From Spirochaetota bacterium (lineage in GTDB: Bacteria > Spirochaetota > GWE2-31-10 > JAFGQB01): a stretch of DNA of 40,758 nucleotides. The notes beneath the pieces are model-generated. The model saw only the letters and a list, made by a program, of their open reading frames with translations, did not search any database and was not told the DNA's origin. The position numbers and the translations under genes were made by a program. The DNA is taken from the NCBI GenBank assembly GCA_016935915.1, contig JAFGQB010000024.1, positions 1 through 40,758 on the forward strand, in the 5' to 3' direction. This document shows positions 8,259 to 17,599 of the stretch, piece by piece (the stretch's first letter is position 1; each line of letters opens with the position of its first letter).

Positions 8259-8369
8259 AAATAAATAATAATCTATAAATATAATTTTTTTGGTAACATA
8301 AATAACTTGAAAAACAAAAGCTTCTGAGTCATCTTTAGAACGTCAAAAAAAAACTATGTAAAAAAACAA

Positions 8370-9590
8370 TCATTCCCACTCCAGAAGTCTTTTTTCACCT
8401 TCCAGTTTTTTTATATTGGTCACATCCTGAGTCAGTTCGATAATACCTTTGTATATACCCATATTATCATATATTGGAAAATATCTTATATGAATTAATT
8501 TTCCCTGCATATTTATCCAGAATTCAGCTGCTTTTTTTTCCTTCTTTTTAAAACTGTCTATGATTTTATTGACGATATGAACGCTCTTGTGGGGATGGCA
8601 GTTCTGCACCTGTCTGCCGATAACTCCCGGGCTTCTGGGGAATATCCTTTCTGCATTTGCGGAATAGTATCTTACAGTATCATTTTCATCAACATAGGAA
8701 ATATCAAATGGCAGGTTTTTCAATATTAAATTTAATATTTCTAAACTGATTTTTCCTTCTTCAAGACTCAGTGAATTTTTTTCATGTGTATTTTCTTCTT
8801 TTTTATCTTCGTGTATATTGCTGCCCTGTAATTTTTTAATCATATTGGCATCCCATAAGTCTGATGGTTTGATCCATGAATATCCGATATCGGATTCACC
8901 AAGTTTTATTCTTGCCCAGTCTGTTTCATTAAGTTTTGATAATGATGTCGGGAATAATATTCTTTCTTCCATAAAGATCATTTTATTTATTGAGAAGGCA
9001 AGTTCTTTAAAACTGGAATAAAATTCTTTATATTGTTTTTTATTTAAAAAATTCTCGGTGTTTTTTATTAAAGTACGGATTTCATCATGTTTACCCCACA
9101 TGACTTTACTTGGTCCTGAAAAACCTTTTTTTTCAAGAAATGGGAAAAGCTGATTTTCTTTTCTCTGGTAATGGAAATTTATCTTTTTGAAATTTTCGAA
9201 ATTTGTTTTAAAATCATCCAACTCTTTACTGTTAGTTTTACCTTTTTGGATAGATTTAGCGGATGATTTCAGTTTTTTTATGATCTTTTTTGCTTCCTTA
9301 TTTTCAAGCATATATGTATGCACGGGATGACCTTCGATCTTTGAAGGTTTTTTTTGTTTTGATAAAGATTTTTCAAATACTGACACATGAACATTGCATA
9401 ATTTCTGTATCTCCTCAGGTTTAAATCCTTCATTTATTAAAGACATTTCCATTTCCGAGATTTCTTCGGCAGATACATTTTTAATAAGTTTTTTAAATTG
9501 ATTTTTGACTTTTTCGACACTGATGCCTTTATGAAGATCATGAATAATTTTTTTTAATTTTTCCTGTTTTTCAATATTTATTTTTTCCAT
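8370..9590 (-). CDS. DUF438 / hemerythrin-HHE / PAS sensor protein
   Basis: 406 aa with three parts. DUF438 is at ~8-75 (helical). A hemerythrin-like four-helix bundle at ~85-225 offers ligands in GHPVHTYMLE (His88/91), His140, KENQLFPFLE, KHDEIR (His168) and MEERILFP. A PAS domain at ~283-393 carries the DUF438-family signature FPRSPGVIGRQVQNCHPHKS, with the closing ITNIKKLEGEKRLLEW-type tail (here TNIKKLEGEKRLLEW). Such proteins probably sense O2, NO or redox state through a di-iron or haem centre, with no enzymatic output. The ATG follows GGAG by 6 bases. It is 19 bp downstream of the kinase at 9610-11154, likely one operon, so it may modulate that kinase. Confidence 0.88.
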   Translation of the reverse strand: MEKINIEKQEKLKKIIHDLHKGISVEKVKNQFKKLIKNVSAEEISEMEMSLINEGFKPEEIQKLCNVHVSVFEKSLSKQKKPSKIEGHPVHTYMLENKEAKKIIKKLKSSAKSIQKGKTNSKELDDFKTNFENFKKINFHYQRKENQLFPFLEKKGFSGPSKVMWGKHDEIRTLIKNTENFLNKKQYKEFYSSFKELAFSINKMIFMEERILFPTSLSKLNETDWARIKLGESDIGYSWIKPSDLWDANMIKKLQGSNIHEDKKEENTHEKNSLSLEEGKISLEILNLILKNLPFDISYVDENDTVRYYSANAERIFPRSPGVIGRQVQNCHPHKSVHIVNKIIDSFKKKEKKAAEFWINMQGKLIHIRYFPIYDNMGIYKGIIELTQDVTNIKKLEGEKRLLEWE

Positions 9591-9609
9591 AATTTACTCC
9601 ATGCTTTTT

Positions 9610-11154
9610 TTAAATCAATATTTTATTTGGTATTTGTAAAATAAATTTTGTCCCTTTATTTAAAACAGATTCAAATTTAATTTTTCCATTATGAATTTCA
9701 ATAATTTTCTTTACAATAGTTAATCCCAATCCTTCTCCGAATATATTGGACTGGCGTGTTCTGAAAAAAATATCAAAAACTTTATCATTTAAATTTTCAG
9801 GAATGCCGATTCCATTGTCTTCGATAAAGTATAAAGAAAAATTTTTTTCTTTATGACCGCTTATTTTTATTTCGCCTTTTCTTTCAGACGGTATATATTT
9901 TATGGAATTGTCAATTAGATTTGAAATAGCCTGATTAATATAAGCTTCATCTCCGTAACATTCAGGTAAATTATCAACTGATAAATTGATTTTATTATCT
10001 GATATTTTAAATTTAAATAGATCCAAGACTTCTTTTATGCACTGGTTCATATCTATCATTTTAAAATTTAAATTGATAAAACCAATCTTTGACAATTTTA
10101 ATAATCCGTTTATCATTAAAATCATTTTATTGCTGCTTATAGTAATAAAATTGAGACATTCAACTATTTCTTTATTCATTTTTTCTAATAAGAGTTTTTT
10201 TAATTTGTTGTTCATTTCACTTTCATTGATGAATTTTAATAATTCTTTAATGGATTCATTTAATTCGTTTGAAAAACCCTGAATATTTACTATCGGTGAT
10301 TTAAGATCATGTCCTATGCTGTATATGAATTCCTCAATTTCTTTTTTTGACTTTGCTAATTTTATAATTAAATCTTCTCTTTCTGTTTCCAGTTTTTTTA
10401 CATCAGTTACATCTTCTCCGGAACTCATGGTACCTAAGATTTTACCCTCATCATCCTTTATTATGGTATTTGTCCATGATATTAATTTTTTAGATTTTTC
10501 CTTTGTTATGATTAAATTTTGATGTTTTTCTACAGACTCAATTTTTCCTTCCATCAATGAGTTAAAGATTCTTTTAACTTTATCTTGGTTTTCTTTTGGT
10601 ATAAAATTATCAAACCAGTTTTTTCCGATTATTTGGTCACTTTCATAACCCAATATTTCACAGCCTTTTTTATTAATTAATGTTACATTTTGATTTTTAT
10701 CTATGGCAATAACTATTAATCCTACAAGATCAAAAAGTTTTTGTGAAGTTTTTTTTGATTTAATAAGTTCTGATTCTAAGTATTTTTCTTTTGTTATATC
10801 ATGCCATGTAAGCATGGTATAACTTTTATCCATAAAGCTGATCTTTTTACTGATTGTTTTAGCAAGAGTTATTTCTCTTTTTTTATTATAAAATAGAATA
10901 TTTTTTTCAAATATATCATTTTGATTATTCAGTTTATCAACAATTTCAATTAATGCATTTTTATTTGACGGATGGATTATATTATCAATTTTTATTTTAT
11001 TGATCTCTTCCAGGTTTGAATAACCGCTTAAATCTATTGTTGCCTGGTTCATATATATCGGATTTAAATCTGAATCAAAAATTATTATTCCGTCTTTTAT
11101 ATTGTCAAGAATAATTTTAAACATCTGAATATCACTAAATAAATTATTATACAT
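9610..11154 (-). CDS. PAS-PAS histidine kinase
   Basis: 514-aa soluble kinase. PAS1 ~8-125 and PAS2 ~135-255 (GYESDQIIGKNWFDNFIP is a classical PAS segment, ending GEDVTDVKKLE). A coiled-coil linker leads to HisKA His282 in YSIGHDLKSPIVNIQGF. The ATPase domain has N412/N416, DNGIGIP (446-452) and GEGLGL (473-478). There is no receiver and no transmembrane segment. The bacteriophytochrome/haem-sensor-like HDLKSP form is common in PAS kinases. It precedes the DUF438/hemerythrin gene by 19 bp. A cognate response regulator is not in the window. No clear ribosome site precedes the ATG. Confidence 0.92.
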   Translation of the reverse strand: MYNNLFSDIQMFKIILDNIKDGIIIFDSDLNPIYMNQATIDLSGYSNLEEINKIKIDNIIHPSNKNALIEIVDKLNNQNDIFEKNILFYNKKREITLAKTISKKISFMDKSYTMLTWHDITKEKYLESELIKSKKTSQKLFDLVGLIVIAIDKNQNVTLINKKGCEILGYESDQIIGKNWFDNFIPKENQDKVKRIFNSLMEGKIESVEKHQNLIITKEKSKKLISWTNTIIKDDEGKILGTMSSGEDVTDVKKLETEREDLIIKLAKSKKEIEEFIYSIGHDLKSPIVNIQGFSNELNESIKELLKFINESEMNNKLKKLLLEKMNKEIVECLNFITISSNKMILMINGLLKLSKIGFINLNFKMIDMNQCIKEVLDLFKFKISDNKINLSVDNLPECYGDEAYINQAISNLIDNSIKYIPSERKGEIKISGHKEKNFSLYFIEDNGIGIPENLNDKVFDIFFRTRQSNIFGEGLGLTIVKKIIEIHNGKIKFESVLNKGTKFILQIPNKILI

Positions 11155-11273
11155 AAAATTATATTATTTATTTTAAAAGCATGAGTTATAGATTTTCAAA
11201 CATTATACTTATTAATGTTGATAAATACAATAAAATTTTATGATTTTATTATAATTTTTATAAAATATGATTT

Positions 11274-11370
11274 GATTATATTTTATATAGCATGATTGGA
11301 TTTTATATATTTTTTTTTAATTATCATAAAAATAATCATATTTTATAGTTTTTTGATCATATTTTATATG
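11274..11370. repeat. Four phased AT-rich direct repeats, candidate operator array
   Basis: Copies GATTATATTTTATATAG (11274), GATTGGATTTTATATAT (11294), AATCATATTTTATAG (11334) and GATCATATTTTATATG (11355). Start-to-start spacings are 20, 40 and 21 bp, so all copies face the same side of the helix. They lie 120-216 bp upstream of the PAS-PAS kinase start. Confidence 0.35.
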
Positions 11371-11404
11371 TTATTATTTAAAATAAAGAATTATAATTAA
11401 GCAT

Positions 11405-11510
11405 AAGATATAGTGTTACTATATCTTGATTGATCCTTTTAAAATAATATATTTTTTTAATTAAGGGACTATATCTGATTATTTATGGTAATCAGGTTAG
11501 TCCTTTTTTT
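11405..11510 (+). ncRNA. Two-hairpin element with alternative pairing and U-tract (candidate small RNA or attenuator)
   Basis: Hairpin 1: AAGATATAGT (11405-11414), loop GTT, then ACTATATCTT (11418-11427). Hairpin 2: AAGGGACTA (11463-11471) with TAGTCCTT (11498-11505), and inner arms CTGATTA (11475-11481) and TAATCAG (11489-11495), followed by seven T, a good intrinsic terminator on the + strand. The nonamer ACTATATCT occurs in both hairpins (11418, 11468), so the 5' arm of hairpin 1 can pair with either one, the logic of an antiterminator. No + strand gene enters or leaves the element, so strand and role are uncertain. Confidence 0.35.
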
Positions 11511-11511
11511 A

Positions 11512-14166
11512 TTAATTGTTTATTTCCATTACATTTAATATTTCTTTCTTTAAATCTTCAATATCAAACGGTTTGTTGATTACACCTTTAAAGCCGTATT
11601 TTTTATAATCGGATATCACAGGATCATTTGAATAACCGCTGCAAACAATAGCATTTATTTTATTATTTATTTTTAACAAATGGACTATTGTTTCTTTTCC
11701 TCCCATGCCCCCTTTAACTGTTAAATCAAGTATAACCAGGTCGAAAGGATTATTGTTATCCAATGATTTTTTGTATTTTAAAATTGCCTCATTTCCATCT
11801 ACCGCAAAAGTTACATTACATCCAAGGTAAGTTAAAAGTTTTTTTGAAATTTTCCTGATCATTTCATCATCATCCATCATTAAAATATCATAGGTTAATG
11901 GGATATTTTCTGTTTGGCTGATTTGATTGTATTTTATTATTTTGCTGGTTGCCGGTAAATAAATGTAAAAAGTAGAACCTTTGTTTAAGATGCTTGATAC
12001 ATCAATAAAACCGCCGTGCTTTTTAATTATGGAGAATGATATTGCAAGCCCAAGTCCATTGCCTTTTTCTTTTGTAGTGAAATAGGGGTCAAATATTTTC
12101 TGAAGATTTTCCTTTTTAATGCCGGGTCCATTATCACTGATTGAGATTTTTACATATTTCCCTTTAGGTATATTGAAGAAATTATTTTCATATGATTCAT
12201 AATTTTCGGCGGTTATCACTATTTTGCCTGATTTTTTATTAATCATTGATTCTCTTGCATTTAAGATTATATTATGAAAAACACTTATCATTTGTCCCTG
12301 GTCGAATTCAACGAATAATATATTTTCATTAATATTGAATGAGGTTTCTATATTGCTTCCCCTTAGTATGAATTCGCTTGCTTCTTTAATTAATTCAACA
12401 ATGGAACCTGGTTTTTTTATAGGTTCTCCGCCTTTTGAAAATGTCAATAACTGAAAGGTAAGATCTTTAGCCCTGAATGTTGCCTTTTCAGAGTCAATCA
12501 GCAAATTCTTTATAGGATTATTTTTATCAATTAAGTTTTTTGCTAGATTTATATTACCTAAAATTCCTGTCAGCATATTATTGAAATCATGAGCAATACC
12601 GCCTGCAAGAATGCCCAGTGATTCCAGCCTTGCGGATCGTATTATATGTTCTTCATTTTTCTTTTCTATTGTTATGTCTCTCACTATTGTTACGATTTTG
12701 ATTACTTTGTTTTTTTCTTTAACAGGGATTTTTCTTGTTTCTGTCAGCAATATATTATTAGAGAAATTTATTTCATGTTCTGATATTATCATTTCTCCTG
12801 TTTCAAATACCTTTTTATATTCGCTTAATACATTATCTTCAAGTTCGGGAAAAACCGAAAATAAATTCTCTCCTATTACCGGATTTTTAACTTTTCTTAT
12901 CTTTTCTAAAAAGTCAATTAATGCTTTATTGCATAATGTTATTACATAATTTTTATCTATTACATGGATAAAATCACTCATTGCATCAATTGTTGTTTTG
13001 TACTGCAGAGCTGATTCAAAAAGTGAATTTTCGGTTATTTTTCTTTCAAATTTTTCAAGTTCAAGTTCCTGAGATTGCCTGATATCATGACCTACTATTA
13101 AAAAGCCGTTTATTTCATTATACCGGTCTATAAGTATTGTCGCATATATATTAATTGGTATTTTTTCATTGAATTTATTAATTAATTCAACTTCCGTTGT
13201 TATCGTTTTATTTATTTTGATTTTATTGATAACTTCTTCAATATTTGTTCTTTTATTATTTAATATCAGATCAATGTTATTTGCTTTAATATTTTCTTTT
13301 TTAACTTTTAATATATTAATCAATTCTTCATTTACCTCAATAATTTTACCGTTTTGATCCAGAAGGATTATAAAATCATTTATGTTCATTAATATATTTT
13401 TTAATGCTATTTTAGGTGTAATACGCATTAAACCGAATCTGGTAATTGCAATTTTTATACCGATAAAAATTATAAAGCATATGAAATGTATTGTATTTTG
13501 TAACGGAGTTACTACAGAAAAATATAAAAGCGTGATAACATAACCCCCGGACAGGTATGTTATTAAGGAAAATGTCAATATTGTTTCAAGCATCTTTTTT
13601 TGTCTTATACTTTGATTTTTTTTTATTGAAAATATCAGCAGTAATAAGGCAAATAAACCATAAATAAATTGATGAGCATAAAATATATGTGTCCAGATAT
13701 TTTGTTGATCCAATACAATAAACCATGTATTGGGAAGTTTTACAACATCAAAAACAAAATCATTTGCCAGAACAAAATAAGAGATGATGATCGACGGTAA
13801 AAGTAATATGGGAGTATTCCCTGAATATTTTCTTAAAAAATTAAAATCTGTCAGATATATTATAAAGATCAGATACATCGGAATGCATAAGATCGCAGAG
13901 ATTACGGATAATTTATACCACAATATTGCATAAAATTTATAATAGGTTGAATTCATTAATGCCACCAAAAGGCACCATATGGCATATATGCATAATAATA
14001 CTGCATAGGATTTGTTAATTGAAGATTTGTAATTATCTTTTATGCTTTCTATTGCAAAATATATGCTTATAAGAAAGATTAATAAAGAAAAAAAAGAATA
14101 TAAATTCATACTGGCGTTTTTAAAAAAAAATCGATTTTTTTTAAAGTTTATTTCTTTTTTCACCAT
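11512..14166 (-). CDS. Membrane 7TM-PAS-PAS hybrid histidine kinase with receiver
   Basis: 884 aa. Residues ~20-245 contain seven or so hydrophobic helices typical of the histidine-kinase N-terminal 7TM sensor region. PAS1 ~255-365 and PAS2 ~385-500 follow. HisKA has His526 in AGGIAHDFNNMLTG. The ATPase domain has N636, DNGPGI (678-683) and GNGLGL (702-707). The C-terminal receiver has acidic pocket D765-D767, phospho-acceptor Asp814 and Lys865-Pro866. The domain plan from HisKA on closely parallels the hybrid kinase at 2745-4238, suggesting paralogues. The 7TM part implies detection of a membrane or periplasmic ligand. The ATG lacks an obvious ribosome site; Met20 is an alternative start. 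Confidence 0.92.
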   Translation of the reverse strand: MVKKEINFKKNRFFFKNASMNLYSFFSLLIFLISIYFAIESIKDNYKSSINKSYAVLLCIYAIWCLLVALMNSTYYKFYAILWYKLSVISAILCIPMYLIFIIYLTDFNFLRKYSGNTPILLLPSIIISYFVLANDFVFDVVKLPNTWFIVLDQQNIWTHIFYAHQFIYGLFALLLLIFSIKKNQSIRQKKMLETILTFSLITYLSGGYVITLLYFSVVTPLQNTIHFICFIIFIGIKIAITRFGLMRITPKIALKNILMNINDFIILLDQNGKIIEVNEELINILKVKKENIKANNIDLILNNKRTNIEEVINKIKINKTITTEVELINKFNEKIPINIYATILIDRYNEINGFLIVGHDIRQSQELELEKFERKITENSLFESALQYKTTIDAMSDFIHVIDKNYVITLCNKALIDFLEKIRKVKNPVIGENLFSVFPELEDNVLSEYKKVFETGEMIISEHEINFSNNILLTETRKIPVKEKNKVIKIVTIVRDITIEKKNEEHIIRSARLESLGILAGGIAHDFNNMLTGILGNINLAKNLIDKNNPIKNLLIDSEKATFRAKDLTFQLLTFSKGGEPIKKPGSIVELIKEASEFILRGSNIETSFNINENILFVEFDQGQMISVFHNIILNARESMINKKSGKIVITAENYESYENNFFNIPKGKYVKISISDNGPGIKKENLQKIFDPYFTTKEKGNGLGLAISFSIIKKHGGFIDVSSILNKGSTFYIYLPATSKIIKYNQISQTENIPLTYDILMMDDDEMIRKISKKLLTYLGCNVTFAVDGNEAILKYKKSLDNNNPFDLVILDLTVKGGMGGKETIVHLLKINNKINAIVCSGYSNDPVISDYKKYGFKGVINKPFDIEDLKKEILNVMEINN

Positions 14167-14266
14167 TTGTCAATAAAAGATGAAAAATAGATTGAGTTTG
14201 CTTTATGGCTTTGGTATTATTAATCAACGCCAGGTTTTTTTAAAACAAAAATACAAGTAGTGGTGA

Positions 14267-14349
14267 CAGGTAAGAAAACCTGCATTTTCCGGTCAACTGT
14301 AAGAGCGCACTAAAAAAAACAGTCCACCCGCATCAGACGGGAAAACAGA
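14267..14349 (-). repeat. Dispersed intergenic element, family A copy 1
   Basis: Positions 14274-14308 match 23352-23386 over 35 bases with two mismatches, including an identical 24-base core (14285-14308). Next to the core is a CAGGT/ACCTG hairpin (14267-14271 with 14278-14282). Read on the minus strand it follows the SpoU methyltransferase stop directly. It also carries a CCCG/CGGG hairpin near 14327-14341. Confidence 0.6.
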
Positions 14350-14357
14350 GCTTGAAA

Positions 14358-15113
14358 TCAAAATTTGATTTCTTCGGATTGCAATTTACTTTGATTTGTT
14401 ATCTCATATAAAGCAATCCCGGCTGCAGCTGCAACATTCAAAGATTTTTTTAGTCCATACATTTCTATATGAAAAATACCATCTGAGATCAACAGGATTT
14501 CCTTTGATACTCCGAATTCCTCGTTGCCGAAAATTATAACACACGGAAAATCGAATTTATATTTATTTATAGGTACTGAATTACAGGTTTTTTCAATAGA
14601 ATAAATTTTATGACCTTCATTTTTTAATTTTAATATGATATCCGAAGGATTTGAATAATAATTCCAATTAATTTTAACATCCCTGGAAGTTTTTTTCACC
14701 TTTGAACTGTCAGGTTTACAGGTTATGCCTGTGATTAAAAATTCTTCGATACCGAAGGCTTCTCCGGATCTGATAATTGAGCCGACATTGAAAGGAGAAC
14801 GTATGTTTTCAAATAATATTTTTACTTTAAATTTATTAAAAATCTGTTTTTTTTGCAGATCAAAAGGTTCTTTTTCTAAAAAAGGATTTTCCTTTAATAA
14901 TATTGAATATAAATCATCATATAACCTCTGCCATTCATTATTATTACGGGGTATTTCAATTTTAAATTTTTCATGTTTATTAAACAATTCAGCTATTGAT
15001 AAAACATAATCAGCATCTTTTTCATTGACAAATAGCTGCTTTACGGCAAAAATTAATTTTTTAATTCTATTTTCATAAGAAAGAGTTAAATAATCTTTTT
15101 CAGTAAAAGACAT
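14358..15113 (-). CDS. TrmH/SpoU-family RNA 2'-O-ribose methyltransferase
   Basis: SAM-dependent trefoil-knot (SPOUT) methyltransferase acting on the ribose 2'-OH of tRNA or rRNA; the target cannot be told from sequence. All three SpoU motifs are present: motif 1 ENIRSPFNVGSIIRSGEAFG, motif 2 IIFGNEEFGVS and motif 3 IEMYGLKKSLNVAAAAGIALYEI-type (key N-V-A-A-A-A-G). The N-terminal ~95 residues form a separate helical part, possibly for substrate recognition. I chose ATG 15113 (MSFTEKD...), with a weak AAGAG upstream; an in-frame TTG at 15137 adds eight residues but has no ribosome site. A family A element follows the stop. Confidence 0.9.
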   Translation of the reverse strand: MSFTEKDYLTLSYENRIKKLIFAVKQLFVNEKDADYVLSIAELFNKHEKFKIEIPRNNNEWQRLYDDLYSILLKENPFLEKEPFDLQKKQIFNKFKVKILFENIRSPFNVGSIIRSGEAFGIEEFLITGITCKPDSSKVKKTSRDVKINWNYYSNPSDIILKLKNEGHKIYSIEKTCNSVPINKYKFDFPCVIIFGNEEFGVSKEILLISDGIFHIEMYGLKKSLNVAAAAGIALYEITNQSKLQSEEIKF

Positions 15114-15362
15114 AACTGATGCTCTTAATTTAATCAAATTTCAAAAAATATTATTTAATATTAATAAATTATATTTTCATATTTTTTTCACTATGTTATA
15201 ATAAATATTTTAATATATAAAGAAATATTCTTTAAAAGTTAAAATAGAAAACTCTTAGATTATAGTAAAATGATAATTTTTCAAATTAAAAAAGGGAAAA
15301 AATATTATAAAAATAAAGCATATACAAATATATCAAATTTTAAAATAAGGTAAAAATTAATT

Positions 15363-17582
15363 ATGAAATTGAAAAAAAGGGCAGCAAAGATATTAAAGAT
15401 TTTAATTATTTCTATAATATCGCTAATAATAATAACCTGTTTTTATATGCTTATTGTATTTTTCGAATTTGTTCAAAACATTGACAGCATATATAATAAA
15501 TTAAATTTATTTTCTTATGCTTTAAACAGCAATGATGAAACTGATATTATACTCCAAGATGAGTTAAAAAAAGATGATGACAGACAGTCGTCCTTTTTTT
15601 ATGACAGGTTTGGCAAGATCATTGCTAAATATTCCCCTGAAAAACACATGTTAATCCCTTTAAGAAGAATTCCTTTTTTTGTATCAAGAGGCTTTATTAT
15701 AGTTGAAGATAATCATTTTTTTAATCATCACGGCATAAATTATGTAAGGACAGGAATTGCTGTTATAAAAAATATCATAACTTTTGGAAGAGCGCCCGGT
15801 GGTTCAACTATAACCCAGCAGCTTGCAAAAATATTATTTACCAAACAGAAAAGAAATATAAAAAGGAAGATATATGAATTATATTGCGCCATAGGAATAG
15901 AAAATAAGTTTAATAAAAACGAAATTCTTCAGATATATTTGAACTCGATTTATTTGGGGCACGGGATATACGGTATTGCCAATGCAAGCCAGTTTTATTT
16001 CGGTAAGGATGCAAGCGAACTTACTGTTTCCGAAGCCGCTTTATTAATTGGTATGAACAGAGCTCCTGAGATTTATTCTCCGATAAAAAACAGGGACCAT
16101 GCTATGAACATACAAAAGGTGGTCCTGAATCAATTTGTTAAAGAAGGTTTTTTATCAAAGGATGAGAGTGAACTTGAATTTAATCGATTTTGGAAAAGAT
16201 TTGACAGCAAAGGTGCGGTTGGCAATCAGTCTTTCTGGAAAACACAGATTAACAGATCCGGATATGTAACCGAATATATTAGACAGACTCTTGAAAAGGA
16301 GCTTCCCTTTGATAAAATAACTCAAGGCGGGCTTATAGTAGAGACAACAATTGATATTGAAAGACAACTTTTAGCTGAAAAAATAGTAAGAAATTATATA
16401 AAAGATGTTGAAGAAAAAATCAAAAAAATAAATGACGGGTTGAAAAATAAAGTTTTAACGGATGAGGAAATTTATGATCTGGAAAGTTCCTTTGCCAGTA
16501 TTGATTACAGAACAGGAGAAGTTCTTGTTTTGCTAGGAGGATCTCAGTATTCGTTTGCAAATCAGTTCAACAGGGCAATTAATGCTTTCAGGCCCATAGG
16601 CTCCAGCGTAAAGCCTTTTATTTATGCAATGGGTTTCAATGAAGGCAAAATCGGAGACAATGATTTTCATCCGTTCAGTAAATTTAAGGATGAAATTAAA
16701 ACATATATTGTAAATAATAAAAAATATGAACCTAAAAATTATGACATCAACCATAAATATGGAAATATAGTTACGATTTATGATGCTGTCAAAACTTCGT
16801 TGAATACAGTTTCGGTTTCTGTTTTCAATGAAATGAATGATGAACAGAAGGATAAGGTCGTTGATTTTATACAAAAAGCTGCTTTTTTATATTCTGAAAA
16901 AGATAAAAAAAGAGTGCCTAAGGTTTTATCTTTGGCTTTAGGTACCTGTGAGTTATCGACACTTGAATTGGCTGCAGCTTATTCGGTGTTCTGCAGGGGA
17001 GGCAAAAGTCTCTACCCGATTATAATAAAGAAAATATATGATAAAAAAGGCAATGTATATTATGATTATACAAGGGATAATAATCCTAATTTTAATAATC
17101 TTTATCCTAAGGAATACAGAGAAAGTTTACAACTGATCAGACCCGAAGCCGCATATGAGATGGCTCAGGTTTTAAGAGGCACTTTTGAAGACGGAGGCAC
17201 CGGATGGTGGGCAAGTTATGTAACCGGATTTAATGCTTTAGGATACGGCAAATCAGGAACAAGCCAGGATTTTAAAGATGCATGGTTTGCAGGATTTACC
17301 GACAGGGAAGTAAGCGCTTCATGGGTTGGATTGGACAACAACAAATCGATGCTGATGCCCGGATCATCCTCTGCTGCATTGATCTGGTGCGATTATAATT
17401 CTAAAATTGCAACGAATATATCAGATCCGATACCAAAACCTGACAATATGAAGCTTGTAACTATCTGCAGAAGTACAGGACTTCAGGCTGTAAAGGGATG
17501 TCCTGAAAAAATTGATTTTTATTTCTGGAATGACGGACCGCTGCCTGAAAAATGTTATATCCATTCGGATTTTAATTTTTAA
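15363..17582 (+). CDS. Class A penicillin-binding protein (PBP1A-like): peptidoglycan glycosyltransferase/transpeptidase
   Basis: 739-aa bifunctional wall synthase with one N-terminal transmembrane anchor (~11-35) and periplasmic catalytic domains. The GT51 glycosyltransferase shows VEDNHFFNHHG (catalytic Glu115), GGSTITQQLAKILF (146-159) and RKIYELYCAIGIE. The transpeptidase has SSVK (nucleophile Ser414, Lys417), SLN (479-481) and KSGT (630-633). Sequence after the transpeptidase is short and holds three Cys (702, 713, 731). It is the first gene of a tight same-strand series with the three-repeat lipoprotein (17 bp gap), TPR protein, GAF protein and a small protein, suggesting that these serve envelope growth. 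Confidence 0.96.
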   Translation: MKLKKRAAKILKILIISIISLIIITCFYMLIVFFEFVQNIDSIYNKLNLFSYALNSNDETDIILQDELKKDDDRQSSFFYDRFGKIIAKYSPEKHMLIPLRRIPFFVSRGFIIVEDNHFFNHHGINYVRTGIAVIKNIITFGRAPGGSTITQQLAKILFTKQKRNIKRKIYELYCAIGIENKFNKNEILQIYLNSIYLGHGIYGIANASQFYFGKDASELTVSEAALLIGMNRAPEIYSPIKNRDHAMNIQKVVLNQFVKEGFLSKDESELEFNRFWKRFDSKGAVGNQSFWKTQINRSGYVTEYIRQTLEKELPFDKITQGGLIVETTIDIERQLLAEKIVRNYIKDVEEKIKKINDGLKNKVLTDEEIYDLESSFASIDYRTGEVLVLLGGSQYSFANQFNRAINAFRPIGSSVKPFIYAMGFNEGKIGDNDFHPFSKFKDEIKTYIVNNKKYEPKNYDINHKYGNIVTIYDAVKTSLNTVSVSVFNEMNDEQKDKVVDFIQKAAFLYSEKDKKRVPKVLSLALGTCELSTLELAAAYSVFCRGGKSLYPIIIKKIYDKKGNVYYDYTRDNNPNFNNLYPKEYRESLQLIRPEAAYEMAQVLRGTFEDGGTGWWASYVTGFNALGYGKSGTSQDFKDAWFAGFTDREVSASWVGLDNNKSMLMPGSSSAALIWCDYNSKIATNISDPIPKPDNMKLVTICRSTGLQAVKGCPEKIDFYFWNDGPLPEKCYIHSDFNF

Positions 17583-17599
17583 ATATCAAGGCTAAGATT

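Larger units (their letters stand above)
11155..11511. other. Regulatory-looking spacer between kinase genes
   Basis: 357 bp with no ORF. It holds four phased copies of a GATCATATTTTATAT-like repeat (11274-11370) and two hairpins that share a 9-base arm (11405-11510), described separately. On the minus strand this is the leader of the PAS-PAS kinase and the trailer of the 884-aa kinase. Confidence 0.5.

Noticed and set aside
14267-14349. Integron attC site
   Set aside because: Orientation after genes and the hairpins invited this, but the paired RYYYAAC/GTTRRRY core sites are missing and there is no integrase or cassette array.
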